Source of the DNA: Nitzschia sp. pyKryTriq1 | Lineage: Eukaryota > Bacillariophyta > Bacillariophyceae > Bacillariales > Bacillariaceae | Assembly (NCBI GenBank): GCA_956465555.1 | Contig: OY101116.1 | Coordinates: 496,001-560,000, forward strand | Length of the DNA stretch: 64,000 nt | Direction of reading: 5' to 3' | In this document: piece after piece, positions 33,752-46,300 of the stretch | Layout: each line of letters opens with the position of its first letter | Numbering within the stretch: the first letter of the stretch is position 1 | The notes under the pieces: generated by a model | What the model was told of the DNA's origin: nothing | The model's database searches: none | The model's input: the letters and a program-made list of their open reading frames with translations, nothing else | Made by a program: the position numbers and the translations under genes

Positions 33752-35241
33752 ATGGAATTTCGTGGAACGGATTATCAGTAGTAAAATGGTGTGTTGATTC
33801 GAGAATGGTTCCAGCAATATGCAGATAGCTAGGTCGTAGACGATCCGAGTGTTGAAATGGTGTACATACAAATCGTCGATACCACTACTCCATGTGTAAG
33901 TCGCGTCCAGGCCAGCAATCGTTGCTCCTCTTCTGGACCATCCATTGGAACCTCATCCTTCACGGATCACTAGAGTAGGAGAGGGCTGCAGCCCTGAACA
34001 AAGAATGAAAACGAAAAGGTGAGAAGATATGTCACGTAGTCGGTAAGAATCTTCATCGAGATTTGGTGGTACTGTAGCCTAAGTTGGTGGTGCATCTCGT
34101 TTCTCGACATGGTAAAGTATGGCACCCGTTTGCCCCTTTCGGGGCAACCAAGAAACCAAAAATAACAGTTTCCGTACAGGTCTATGATATGGATGGGATA
34201 TCATCATTGGCTACTTCTTCTGACTAGAACGAGTGGTCGTCAGTCAATCGAATTTGATCGAAACATGTCACAGATAGATACTCACTCTTGATTTATTTGA
34301 GAGGAAAAGAAAATGGATGCGTGAGAAGACCCATCACATGACAACTCACAGGAGACATACATAACAACTCGAGGCCGACGAGAGAGCCGATCCAAGTCGG
34401 CGGCCACGGTGTCGACGACATTTTTCTCGAATCACTTATAGTCCTGGTCGATCCTTCAGTTTGCTTTGTTGAGATCACGGTGAATCAGTTGACACGCATG
34501 AATGATATGATTAATAAGCTAGTGTCATCTTGCGGATCATCCAGACCAGGACTGACTGTGTGCTTGTAGTAGTATCCGTACGTCGTCGTCATCGTCGGCA
34601 GCGACAGCATTTACCAAAATTCTTTCTTTCAAAGATTTCTCACCTTGATGATAGTGATTCATTCATTCATTTGTCCTCGGGTCGCACGCACCCACGCAAT
34701 CTATAAAGTTGGGATTACATCTACCGGTACCTGGTACCAGTAGGCTGCATCCTTCAATAATAATTCTTCGCCCGCATCACTGGTTTTCCTCCTTGACCCA
34801 ACCTCTCTCCATCTTGTGCTAGAACAGCATCGATCTATCTCATAGCATCCTTTACTAGAGTACGGTAGTCGAGATATACCGGTATGGGACGAAGTGATGC
34901 GATGAATTGCAATGGCGGGATCGAAAATGGATCTTTTTGATGGTCGGCGGCGGTCGGCATGGTTGGTCGCCGTGAGTACCGGTAGAAGGAGGAGCGGAGG
35001 ACAGACTTTTAGATCCATTCGACCAAATGCAATCGGGCGAGATTCGATTGATTCGATCGACCGGAACAAAGATTCTTTTCACATTCGATCTTATTACTCG
35101 GTCCTCCGAGAATATGCGATGACCATGACGACGACGACGGCGCGGCGGAGAAGGGGTAAGTCGCAACCAGCACATCATTATCATGTCACAATAACCGTGT
35201 TTCAGACACAATCGAAGCAATATTAGAATATACCGCTGACC
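33752..35241. other. Long intergenic region before PIGO
   Basis: 1.49 kb with no supported gene. It holds a short perfect hairpin (TGCCCC-TTTC-GGGGCA at about 34130-34146), CATTCATTCATT at 34661-34672, a GTAC cluster at 34720-34743 and GATTCGATTGATTCGATCGA repeats near 35041. The minus-strand frames at 34701-35220 lack family features. Confidence 0.4.
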
Positions 35242-38211
35242 ATGGCTCCAGCTACCAGTACTAATACTACGAGTAGCAGTAGGGAGTCCTCGTCAAAGAG
35301 TCGACAGAAGAATCATCGTCTCGCCTCTCCTCATCGTCGACCCAAACTGGTGGATTTGATCGTACCGCTCGTAGCGATTGCCGGCTTGTATTGGTTTTCC
35401 GCCGCGTTCTTCTTGGCGAAACGACAACTTCCTCATGTTGCCACGTGTGACGAAGGGCCGCAACTTTTAGAGGAAATTTTGGGACTATCCTCGGAGCAAG
35501 TGAAACAAGTATTTTCACGTCATGATCCCCAGAAAGGGTGTTGGTTGGATCGAAGGATTGACTCTTTGGTGATTCTAGTGGTCGACGCGTTGAGATTCGA
35601 TTTTGCACGCTATTCCTTACCGCTATCTGTAGGCGCTCGAATCAACAACGTTGATGGCAGTGGCGATCGACCACTGGTCGGTCGAACCCATCGCCATCAC
35701 AATCAGAAAACAAATCGAACTACATCGAGTCAACTGCTCCAGTTTGTGGCGGATCCACCGACAGTGACTATGCAACGCCTGAAAGGTTTGACCACAGGAA
35801 GCTTACCCACCTTTGCCGATATCTCGGGGAACTTTGGAGGCTCGAGTATTGATGAAGATTCGTGGGTACAACAATTGAAGGATGTGCCTTATAAAAGGCG
35901 GGGTCTCAAATATCCATCCCGCCTAGGCTTTGTAGGAGATGATACATGGGTCGATCTTTTTCCCACGCAATTTGAGGAAAGCTTTCCGTATCCATCCTTC
36001 AACACGCGAGATTTAGATACTGTGGACAATGGCTGTTTGAAAGAACTGCCTCGATTATTAAAAGATTTGCGTACCAGTGGGGAACGACCGGAAGAATTGG
36101 AGGTCTTGGTGACACATTTCTTGGGAGTGGATCATGTAGGACATACCTATGGACCCCATAATCAACACATGACCGAGAAACTCAACCAAATGGATGCAGC
36201 GTTGAGCACGTCACTGGAAGTATTGGACGAATCGGATCATTGCCATTTGGCGTTAATTTTCGGGGACCATGGAATGACGGAAGATGGGAATCATGGAGGA
36301 GGAACCGAAGATGAGATCAACGCGGCACTCTTTGTGCACTTTTCTCCAGCCTGTGGCGAAATGCCCTTGGATTTGGCGCCTCAAATGGGAAGCAAGTACA
36401 TTCAAGATGCATTTCAGTCCATACATCAAATTGACCTCGTACCTACAATTTCCATTCTTCTGGGGAGTCCCGTACCCTACGCAAATTTAGGTGGCATTGC
36501 TCCGACTCTATTGGGCTACGAGGGTATTCAAGATACGACCGCCGCTTTGGCCTTAAATGCGGCACAAGTGTGGAGGTATTTTGACATGTACTCACGTACT
36601 GCAAACAAGCTACCCCGTCTTCCAGAACTCAAAGAGCAGTTGGACGAGGCAGTTACTGTGTACAAGGAGGCATTGTCCCACCCCGATGCCCACGACTCGA
36701 ATGTCTTTTACAAGGCTAGCGGACTGTTCAAAGTATTCTTGGTGGAAGCGGCCGAACTTGGACATCAAGTCTGGACCCGATTTGATACCACCGGAATGAT
36801 TCTAGGTGGTGCTGTGCTGTTTTTGACTTTGGTGGTGTGGGTATCGTCGCTCTACTTTCAAGCTCCCTCGATTCGACTGCCCCCTTCCAATCAGTGGATG
36901 GAGATTGGGATGAGTTCTGTCTTTGTCTTTTTTCAAAGTGGTATGCTATCCTTCAGCAACAGTTATATTGAAGCCGAAGAATCAATTGTGATGTACATGC
37001 TGGGGATGATTGGATTCGTCATATGGGTACGAATGAATTCTGTCACCGCTGGGGGCAATGCTCGCATCGTCCCGTACACCCCACTGCTCCTCCCGCTTCT
37101 TTCGCGAATAGGCGAATCGCTCATTTCGGGACACGGTCTGGACCCTTCCATTCGACTTCATTGGGCGCATAGTACCGCAATCTTTCTTCCCTCGCTGGCG
37201 GGCCTTTTGTTTTTGCGAGTTTATTTTTGGTTCCGGCTGGTCCAGGGACCTGCGAGGAAGATCGTATCCTTTGGATCTTTCCATGCAGCCGTTGATGTAC
37301 TGACCTTTGCTATTCTAGCATTGGGGTGGATCGATAAACGAAGCATCGATACGAATCAGAATGGATACTTTTGGATGCGAATATCTATTGCATTGGTCCT
37401 TTCTACAACGCCAATCACGATATTCCAAGGGCTTGCCCCACAACGAACGGGTACAGTGGAAGATCGATTGAACGACGGCACCCCGGGATCATCATGGGTA
37501 AAGGGCGACCCGGGCGTGCTTTCTCGAGGTCTGGCAGTGATCTCAAAAGTCCTCATTCTAATTATGATCGTGACAGGACCGGCGAGTGCTGCAACCGTCT
37601 TCTTGGCCTGCCTGCAGGGATGGATGTTATATTTGTTGTGCGGGGCCACTGGATTTTATGAGGTAAGCCATTTGATTTTTCACGAGGCGTCAATGCTGTG
37701 CATCTGATTGACTCGTGCGGATAAATCTAGTAATCGTCACTCACATGACAAAAAATTGCCACTCACGTTCATCGTCTCGGGTCAGGTTTCGACACCGGTA
37801 TTGGCTGTTGTGTGGAGGCTGCTGGTTCGGCACACTTTCTTTGCCACAAACCACGGATGTGCCTTCAACCGACTACAGTATTCAGCTGCATTCGTGGCAA
37901 CAATGGAGTTTGACTTTCGACTCGGGGGCTTGCAGCTCTTTATGAATACATTTGGGTGGGAAATCATTGGACTGATGATAGTTAGTCTGACATCCAAGAC
38001 GACCAACAAGCCGCTCTTGTGGAAATGGTATTGCTTTTATCAACTGATGGAGAGCTTCTTGAATTGCATTTCTGTCAGTATTCTGCGCCGACATTTGATG
38101 GTTTGGGCCGTCTATGCTCCGCGGTTTCTCTTCTCCTCGATCTTTTTGATTTTGAATTGCACCGGCCAAGTCCTAGTCTTTCTCTCATCGTATTGGGCGG
38201 CTGCCTCATAA
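35242..38211 (+). CDS. PIGO: GPI ethanolamine phosphate transferase 3 (PIG-O)
   Basis: ER enzyme that adds ethanolamine phosphate to the third mannose of the GPI anchor, the bridge that is later joined to protein. Exons 35242-37662 and 37786-38211, with an intron of 123 bp (GTAAGC/CAG). The product is 948 aa. An N-terminal membrane segment (about 32-55) is followed by an alkaline-phosphatase-fold catalytic domain. Visible metal and nucleophile motifs are VVDALRFDF, RLKGLTTGSLPTF (the Thr nucleophile region), FLGVDHVGHTYGPH and GDHGMTEDGNHGG. The C-terminal half has about ten hydrophobic spans and ends with RRHLMVWAVYAPRFLF, a block typical of PIG-O. The intron could be read through for 15 codons before a stop, so retention would truncate the last spans. 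Confidence 0.95.
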
Positions 38212-38431
38212 GTAGGAGAAATAGGAATACGCTAGAGTAATGTGTTGAGATAAGTGACTGTCCGAGATAATGTTTGGTGTCAACAGAACCTAATGAAATA
38301 GATCTGCCCCAGGGACCAAGATTCGCCCCTTATTATTAGAGATACTGTCTGCGGAAGATTAAAATTCACTATCTAGAGATACATACATGCTATGTAAAGG
38401 TACGATACGAGTACCTTGCTCGCCAGGGCGC

Positions 38432-39667
38432 TCATGGCGATGCGTGTTGTTCCTGAAGCCATTCCTTAAACATATCTTTATGAAAGCCACGCATCCATGC
38501 CCACGAATCAACATCACTCTCCCTGCAGAAGTCCACAATCGCAGCTTGAGAATGCAAGCCTGCCTCCAGCAGTTCCTCTGCATAGACTCTCATTCGGTCT
38601 ACAGCTGGTGATCGCCTGATCACCTTTGTAGCTAACAAGTGTGTCAGCTCGGCAAGCTGTTCCTCCTCAGTAATCAACTTGATGGGTTGCTCGTTACTGT
38701 CTTTTTGTTCGTTGTGTTCTCGTGTCCCAAGGCTCGTTGTTTCACTTTCCGTCAGATCAATACATTCGGAGGGTGAGAAAATTGGTTCCTTCTTTGGTGG
38801 GCTACTGGTCGCCCGTATTGCTGCCACTTTTCGTCCTCTGGTGGGTGTAACCACATGTGTGGCCACCTCATTATTTCCTTGAGCTGATGCCTCCTCGCAA
38901 TCTTCCTCTGAGGCTTCACTATCATTGGGCTACCACGATGATTGGGCGGCTGCTTGCTGCTTCTTGTGAGACGATAACTTCTTTGTACGGGCAGGTTGCT
39001 GTCGGGTTGGCACCTCCTTCCGCATTCTCTTTCGGGCTGCTTGCTTTGGGACAGCTATGGTCAGCCTTTGGGTTGCCTATGAAATCAGCGTATGGTCCAA
39101 CCACCAGTCACCAACAGGTTTGCCATTTTTCCACGGACCTTTCCGTACCGTGCCATCCTTTAGAGTCACCACCCCATCTGGGCCCTCTTTCCAGCCATTA
39201 ACATAACTACCGAAATACCGAAATGGGACACTAATTTGTCTTCCATGATCAAAGGTCTGTCAAATGGGGGAAGCTGGAAAATGATTGCTTGTCCAAGTTT
39301 TGGATTCTTCAATCCAGGACGATCTGCCTTTTCCATGGCATGTACCATCCTTCCACTGACCAATATATACTAGTCCCCTGGATTTGTAGGGGAATCTGTT
39401 ATAATTGATTCCAAAGCCATCCTCGAGAGGATGCCTGGAAGTGCGAGTACTTTTCCACCATCCGAGGTATAAGTCCCCATTTTCATATTTCCATATTGGC
39501 TTGCCATTGTTTTCAGGCAGGGGGACCCTTTTTCCCCGCAGCGTGGCAAGCCACCACTTGCTGCCTTGGGCATCCTCTTCAGCTTCGTCGAGGGTCACCC
39601 ACCAACCTCCCAGCCCATGCTGGCCTCTTTTGCCATCGATTGGTACTCTGGGCGCTTTGTGGGTCAT
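38432..39667 (-). pseudogene. MORN-repeat protein gene with three in-frame stops
   Basis: One reading frame of 412 codons runs from the ATG at 39667 to the stop at 38432. It is interrupted by TGA (39262-39260), TAG (39079-39077) and TAG (38932-38930). There is no frameshift. Coding character continues on both sides of each stop. The first part has MORN-like units (YENGDLYLGWWK, LVYIGQWKDGTCHGKG). After the TGA come FGSYVNGWKEGPDG and GPWKNGKPVGDWW. After the first TAG there is a basic NLS-like stretch, and after the second an acidic then helical C-terminus ending WLQEQHASP. MORN repeats bind membranes or act as scaffolds. Splicing could in principle remove the stops, since each lies just before or within an AG, but would delete good MORN units. 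The last 144 codons (from 38866) start with an ATG and might still be expressed. Confidence 0.65.
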
Positions 39668-39973
39668 AAGGAATAAGGAATAATGGCAACTTTCACTTCT
39701 ACTCTAGCTAGCCAAGCTACTGCTACTAGAGATTAGAAAACGACCACCTTGTGACCTTGATGATGACTTCCCTTTGTTGTTGTTGGTGTCGTCGATAGTC
39801 AAGCAAGATCGCTTGCGAGCGTCCTATCCCTGTAGACGGCGAGACTACTTCTTGGACAATAGGCGCGCATTCAGCTCCTTACGGGCAATACTATGAAAAT
39901 AAAGTATTAATCTTTGTGTTATTATTATTATTACGTCTTTCCATATTCATACGATTGAGTACCCGCGCCATCA

Positions 39974-40007
39974 GGTACGGGTACCGGTACCGGTGCCGGT
40001 ACAGTAC
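39974..40007. repeat. GTAC/CCGG palindrome cluster upstream of LTV1
   Basis: GGTACGGGTACCGGTACCGG and continuing alternation, about 420-450 bp before the LTV1 start. A second small one (AGTACTGGTACC) lies near 40272. The whole gap 39668-40426 (759 bp) holds no supported gene. Confidence 0.75.
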
Positions 40008-40426
40008 TTAGTAGCGAGAGATCGTTCCCTCATGTATTGTACGCAATAATACGGTATGATATTTTTACCAGGTATTGTACAGTACACGAATGGCCGGCGC
40101 GTGGTGAATACTGTACGAGGCTTCACTGACTAACTGCCCGCGGCGCCCGTCTGTACAGTAATCTACTGTGGCGCCAAAAAGGCAGACGCGAAAAGCGTCT
40201 TGCCGTCTGTTCATCCGAAGCACTCCAACACCAACGAAATTCGTTCATCAAAAAATAATATAATACAGGGAGTACTGGTACCGTAGGGAGACGCTGCTGC
40301 TTTCTTCTTTTTCTTTTCTAACATCATTTATTGCTATCTCTTTTATGATAAGCACCGCGTACAACTCTCCTCCAACAATTAAATAATAGGAACAAGGAAC
40401 TCCCACCCCATTTCGACTGCATCACC

Positions 40427-42130
40427 ATGGGAAAAAGCAAAAAGCCATTCATCGACAAGAAGAACTCCTCGACGTATCACTTGTTGTATCGATCACAGCG
40501 AGATGTCGCCGAGGACGACCCCGACATTAGTGGTTCTGCTGCGGGCGGAGGTGATAATACCAACGCCGGCGTTGTGCTGTGGCCCAGCCCGAACAATAAC
40601 AAGGTTACCGATCAAAAAGTATTACTTGGAAAATCAGGCAGCGGTCAAGATGGTGCTGACGCGACGATTCAGAACTGGAAGGCCGAGTTATCCCAAGCAG
40701 GTCTGGTGGATGAATATGATTACGAGAAGCACATGAAACCCATCACAGGCACAGGAGTCTTCTTTGATTCGTCCGGGAACCGAGGAGGAAATGCTTTGGC
40801 CGATGTCAGGAGTAAGGCTGTTCAAGAGGATCTTGTAAACGAGGTGGATCGTCAGTTGGAAAGCATTGCCTTGACTGCTGATTGCATGGACGACGATATC
40901 GCCCAAGCTCTCTTTGGAGATTTTAATCCCGATGATTATGAAGAGCTCAATGACGAGTTCGTTTTGGACGCAGCGCAAGTGACAGATGATGATCAAGCAC
41001 CGTCATTTGATTTTGCCGCCCATATTCAAGGTCTCATGAACAAGGCGAAGATGGAATCCGACGAAACGAGGCAGCTTGGAACGATTCATGAGCAAGGACG
41101 ACATGATCAAGAGTTTTTCGCCAAGTCCACGGCGATTGGCCGCAGCGACGAAGATGACGATGAATTTGCAAATCTAGGAGGCGACTTTGATGGAGGCTGG
41201 GATATTGAGGGAACCCCCGGCGTGGTACCCAAGTTGAGCGAGGCTCAAGAAAAAGCCCTTTGCGATAAGTTCGAAGAAACTCTTCTCGAATACGATTCTG
41301 ATGATATTGGAGAAGGCGCTGATGATGAAGATGCGATGGGTACACTGCCATTGGAAGGCGACAAGCAAGTTGAGGCAGCATTGGATGAATATTTGGAAGA
41401 CAAAAAAGACGGAATCTTTATGGCCGGCGCTCGACACTACATGCATGGGGACAACGGGAGTGGCCCTGCAAGGGGAGGTGGCAGTGGTTTTGCTGCCTTG
41501 GTCGGTACCAAGATGGTTCCTCTCAAACAGCTAGACGATTCGGCCGATGTACACGGTGATATCCGCCCAATCGAGGACGTTCTTGGAGAAGCAAACGACG
41601 TCCTTCGAAATGGTCGGCATGCGCCTCCGGCGGAAGAGATTTTCATCGACGGAAAGAGCTATTTTTCGGAAAAGATGCGGAATCAATGGGATTGTGAGTC
41701 AATCTTATCAACCTATTCCAATCTAGATAACAATCCAGTTACGATTGGTACAGGCGGCCGCCGACGCAAGAAAAAGAACAAGAAAGGATCATCCGTTGCG
41801 CCAAGCGAGGATGACGAATCGGCTCAGCGACAGAACCAGCAGATTCTTTTGTCCGACAAGACCGGTTTACCACTTGGGGTACTACCAATTCGGGAGCAGG
41901 ACGATGATGGTGGTATGGAGACTTACGTCAGCGTCAATAAGGGTGAGGCACGAACCAAGGACGAAAGCAAAGAGGAAAAGCACATGCGGAAACTGACGGT
42001 CAAGAAGGAACGCCAAGTGGCAAGGATGCAAAAGAAGATGATGAAAGAGGCCTTTAGCGACGAGTTCACCAAAAGACAACATGAAGTCATGGTAGACGAC
42101 GTCGGAGGAAAGACTGTTTTTCGGTTTTAG
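40427..42130 (+). CDS. LTV1: LTV1 ribosome-assembly factor
   Basis: Late 40S assembly and nuclear export factor that holds uS3 and eS10 until phosphorylation releases it (yeast and human knowledge). 567 aa, single exon. The N-terminus MGKSKKPFIDKK...YHLLYRSQRD is the hallmark of the family. The middle is acidic and low in complexity. Near the end lie GLPLGVLPIREQDD and the basic helix RKLTVKKERQVARMQKKMMK, which continues into KEAFSDEF. Both are standard LTV1 blocks. The final VGGKTVFRF is also shared. The length is slightly above the usual 460-520 aa. Confidence 0.95.
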   Translation: MGKSKKPFIDKKNSSTYHLLYRSQRDVAEDDPDISGSAAGGGDNTNAGVVLWPSPNNNKVTDQKVLLGKSGSGQDGADATIQNWKAELSQAGLVDEYDYEKHMKPITGTGVFFDSSGNRGGNALADVRSKAVQEDLVNEVDRQLESIALTADCMDDDIAQALFGDFNPDDYEELNDEFVLDAAQVTDDDQAPSFDFAAHIQGLMNKAKMESDETRQLGTIHEQGRHDQEFFAKSTAIGRSDEDDDEFANLGGDFDGGWDIEGTPGVVPKLSEAQEKALCDKFEETLLEYDSDDIGEGADDEDAMGTLPLEGDKQVEAALDEYLEDKKDGIFMAGARHYMHGDNGSGPARGGGSGFAALVGTKMVPLKQLDDSADVHGDIRPIEDVLGEANDVLRNGRHAPPAEEIFIDGKSYFSEKMRNQWDCESILSTYSNLDNNPVTIGTGGRRRKKKNKKGSSVAPSEDDESAQRQNQQILLSDKTGLPLGVLPIREQDDDGGMETYVSVNKGEARTKDESKEEKHMRKLTVKKERQVARMQKKMMKEAFSDEFTKRQHEVMVDDVGGKTVFRF

Positions 42131-42194
42131 CTCGCCTCGCAATACGCTAAAGTTTAAAAATTGAGCCAGCAATCGTCGTGATACTGTTTGTACC

Positions 42195-42252
42195 AGTAGA
42201 GAAGCTACTTTCCAGTTGAAGAATTGAAAGCTATAGTAGAGAAGCTACTTTC
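42195..42252. repeat. 18-bp direct repeat, 40-bp period, in the LTV1 3' flank
   Basis: AGTAGAGAAGCTACTTTC occurs at 42195-42212 and again, without change, at 42235-42252. Each copy contains AGTAG...CTACT and can fold back on itself. It lies 65 bp after the LTV1 stop, so probably in its 3' UTR. Confidence 0.85.
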
Positions 42253-42335
42253 TAGTAGGTCGAACAATCGGAATATATCATCATCATTCCTGTTTTCTTC
42301 TATATCTAGCATATATTCCGTATGTGTAGTCCACT

Positions 42336-42485
42336 TCAAGCATCACTAATCAGTGCTGCCAAAGCTTGTCGGGCCCAATCATTGACATATTCATCTCCAC
42401 GATGATTTTTCAGTGCTTTGCCAACCACAGTCAAAGCGTCCAGCTCAATCAATTGGTCAAGTACATATCTGTACGTATTCTTCAT
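42336..42485 (-). pseudogene. Short ARM/HEAT-like C-terminal fragment
   Basis: A 49-codon frame from the ATG at 42485, too short for usual gene calling. It reads VLDQLIELDALTVVGKAL, then NDWARQALAALISDA. This amphipathic helical pattern resembles the end of an armadillo/HEAT-type solenoid. The frame continues upstream for about a dozen codons to a TGA. No upstream exon was found. It may be a relic of a larger gene or a last exon whose partner I cannot place. Confidence 0.3.
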
Positions 42486-42830
42486 ATGGACTCCTTCATA
42501 GGAATCTTCCTTCACATTTCAAGGAATATTTGGCTGTAGATCACTTTACTAACGTGATGGAATATTTCATGTTTTTAATGGAATCTTTGTAGTTATGTAT
42601 GGAATATTTTGGGGTTATTCGAGATGGCAGCGCGACTTCAGTTTGTAGCTGGGACTTCCATAGAATTGGGCAACCGGGTTTCGAATCGGATTATTCTTAC
42701 ACCGCAGTGCAACTGCTACGTATGATACACATCCGCTGCACCACACTGTTCCGTCCCGCTAGCCAGGCGTTTGCAACAATTTGACTAGTTGGAGTCAAAT
42801 AATCTCTCACTACCGCAGGTACACCCCTGC

Positions 42831-42910
42831 ACTACCGGTACCGCGGGTACCGGTATCATACCGGTTCGGTATCTATCCTACCGGTACTGTACGGGCAAAC
42901 TACCGGTATC
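42831..42910. repeat. GTAC/CCGG palindrome cluster
   Basis: About 80 bp of ACTACCGGTACCGCGGGTAC-type sequence with many overlapping self-complementary hexamers. It lies 470-550 bp upstream of the MBL/CNB gene. The rest of 42486-43376 holds no gene; a (CAT)n run lies at about 43108-43130. Confidence 0.75.
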
Positions 42911-43376
42911 TCCTTATCGAACCTTGGTTGACTGAACAGCCTATGTACAGTACCGCACCGGAACGGTCTGTTTGGCTTGAATGATTATTTCCTTTTTCGG
43001 CAAACGAAACCAACCTCACCAAGAGTACACATACAACGATTAGCATCCGAGCTCGAAATATCGAAATTGACGAAGCTATTGGAGGGGCTGAAGAAGAATC
43101 GCATCATCATCATCATCATCATTGATTCGATTGAGGAGGCCTAATAGATAAACTTTTCCATTCCTTGGGCGTTGAAGAATCCCTTCGCCGAGGGGCTGCA
43201 TACAGCATTATCATTATTGGAAGTGTGCCATCATCAGTTTGAGTTTGATTGATTCCTTCTTCATTCTCTTCTGAAAGGTCGAATGTATGTCGCTACCACA
43301 CCAGTAGACTACAAACAACGACCATAGTACACACGGGGTACATCAATCAGCATAATCATCATCAACAACCATAATA

Positions 43377-46300
43377 ATGGTGAAGCAATCCAATGAAAAA
43401 CCTCGGCGGTACTTCTCGCTACCGGAGGATACAAGCGGATCATTATCAAGCCTGGGGTCGTTTTCGAATTCAAATTCGAGCATAAATAATACTAATAATA
43501 ATAACGTCAGAAACGTCGGGTACTCCCCGAAAAAGTCAATGAGCAGACAATTCAAGATCTTTGACGATCCTGCTGTCACCCGAGGCTATGAATCAGTCCC
43601 TCTTATTGAAGTCGATCCACTGCCAAGAGGAGGGATCAGCCTCGAAACCAAAGCAGTGGGTCGTATCCAGGTATGTATATGTATTTCGTATGTACTCATA
43701 CTGTACAGACAGAACGAACTGTTCCTTGCGATCAAGCTAAGTAAGTCGTTTCACTTCTTCTGCTTCCTGCTCTCACCTGATATTTTTCTTTCGTGAATAA
43801 TTTTTTCCTTTTTAGTTTGGGATTCCACCTGAGACGATCAAAGACAGCATGCTAATGGGAATGGAAGTTCCGCAGGTGTACATTGTGCCAGTGGAAAGGT
43901 TTTGTAGGGAGATGGGACCTGTGCTTGGAATCAACATGGCAGAATTTGAGTTTCCAGCATATTTCAACTATTTCGTGCGACAAAAACGATGCACCTTGAT
44001 AGTGGATTCGATAGATGCCGAAAAAGATATCCGAAGCGTGTTTGAAGAGACTCTTCTAGGGCCCAGCCGTTTTCGAGATCACCAATCGCCATGCGCCAAC
44101 GTCGACGAAGACTTCGACCCAACCTTTCCCAAAGATGCTCGGCCAAATTTCTACAAAGAATTCTACAATTTTCGAACTGCTGAAAAGTCAACCAATTTCG
44201 AAGAACTCTCTGTCAGTGCACTGTTGGAGTTTGTGCACTTTGACCCTCCCGCCCGACATCATAGCGAAGGAGGTTCAGAGAGGATTGGTGTCCCCCCAAC
44301 TCCTCCAGAATGTCTCATTGAGACTGCACACTCATCAGCTACTCGGGTATCAGATGGAATGTTCGCAGATACGCGGAAACTCTATGGCTTAGGAGGCGAT
44401 GAAATGTTTCTGGACGTACCAGCCGAAGATCGACCGAAGCTTCATAGGCATCATTCTGACGACTCCGATTCGCTTTCACGTTCAAATCACAATCGCTCAA
44501 TGACTCGGAGAAATAGTTTTGGATCCTCAGAAAAAAGTCCTCTCAGAGTGGAAGCTCGACGAGGAAGCATATCTGCTATTGGCGTAGATTCTTTTCGAGG
44601 AAGCAGCTCGGGTAGCTTACTCCCGGACAAAGAGTCAAATGCTTTCAGTGGAAGACGGGACAGTCTACTAAGCGTGGGTTCAGCGTTGAGTTCATTTTCT
44701 GGAAGACCATCGCGCAGCAGTTCTTTCTATGCTTCGGCTAATTCACTGCTTTACGCCGATGATTTTTTAGCAGACGACGGTCCAGAAATGCAAGAGAGAA
44801 CGACATGGATGTACTCCCAACCAAAATGGCTCGGTAAGTCCACGAATTTTTCTTCCGTACTTTTTGATGCCTATAGTGTTTCTAAGAATGTTCTCAAAAA
44901 GGCGAATTGGCGACTGTATATCCCACAAATGCCACTGACGAGGAGAAGAAATCCAATCAGACTGCAAGGGTCGAAATTTTCAAAATGGCTGGAGGGACAG
45001 AATATATCATACATGACATCGACGAGAACAACATTATAATAGGAAAAGCACGGATAAGTGGGACGGTTCGGGTACCTGACGAGCTTTCACTAGAAGGTTT
45101 TATGTCTAGTGAAAGTCCACGTGCTGAGGACACCAGTCAGATTTTTGATAGCAACAACGATTTCAGCCCCGTTGCATATCGGCCGAAGACGGTCGCCCCG
45201 ACTTTCCACCCTCCTTCTTTCGGTGTTACGGTGCTTGGAAATTCCCACGGTTTTGACAAAAATGGTTCTACAAGTGGATATGTGCTCTGGGTCAATGGCC
45301 GCGGCATCATGATCGATCCGCCACCGTATTCGTCCGCAACTCTAGAGAGGGAGGGCATTCGACCCCAAATGATTATGGCCATCATCATCACTCATTGCCA
45401 TGCTGACCACGATGCTGGAACATTTCAAAAGGTCATGACCGGATCACGAGTCGCAATCATCACAACACCAACCATTTACCAGAGTTTCATTCGGAAATAC
45501 TCAGCCTTGTCAGGCCTGAGAGCTACTCTGCTGCGCCACAGCCACCGGCATCGACCTGCCATCATAGGGCAACCGCTCAGATTCCAAGGAGCTGTCTTTC
45601 ATTTTACTTATACCTTGCACACCATACCATGCATATCCTTCAAGGTCGAATGGAGGGGAAAATCGATTGTGTTCACAGGCGATCACATGAATATTCCGAC
45701 TGCGATTGATGATCTAGAGCAAAAGGTACGTACGGTCTCGAATTGACGGCGATTCCAAAACATCGAACAAAAGACCAAGCTCACGCCTTCTCATCGTGTG
45801 TCGATAGGGCGTTTTGTTGAAGAGTCGTGCAGATGATCTTCGTCGTTTGCCGATCCAAGACTGCGATGTCCTCTTGCACGAAGCAGGGGCTCCTCCCATT
45901 CACACGCCACTGTCGGTGCTCGAGGCACTGCCAGAAAAGGTGAAAGAGCGACTCTACGTTGTTCACACAGCCGCAATCCCACCGGATAGCGACCTTCGGG
46001 TGGCTCCCACCGGCACAGCCGGTACGATTCGACTAGATGAAGGATCCAAGGGAGGGGTAAAGAATGAGCTTCTCATGGATACCTCAGCAGGTGATATCAA
46101 AGGACCATCATCGTCAGATCAGGTTGTCGACTCTTCAAAAACCTTTCAGGATGGGAAAAACCAGAATCTGACCGTTGTTGGCGACTACGATGCTTCCATT
46201 GCTCAGACTCTCATGAAACAATTTGATGGCAAGGAGGGACGAGAAAAAGTTGCGCCGCTTGTGTTCTTGAGACCAACAGATGTGTCTGATGCTTGGTTCA

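Noticed and set aside
34701-35220. Minus-strand genes in the PIGO upstream gap
   Set aside because: Two overlapping frames in different phases, both crossing GTAC and GATTCGATT repeats, with no protein family signal.
38432-39667. Intron-containing MORN gene instead of a pseudogene
   Set aside because: Possible donors and AGs exist near the stops, but the implied introns would delete clear MORN units, and all would have to keep the frame; kept only as an alternative.
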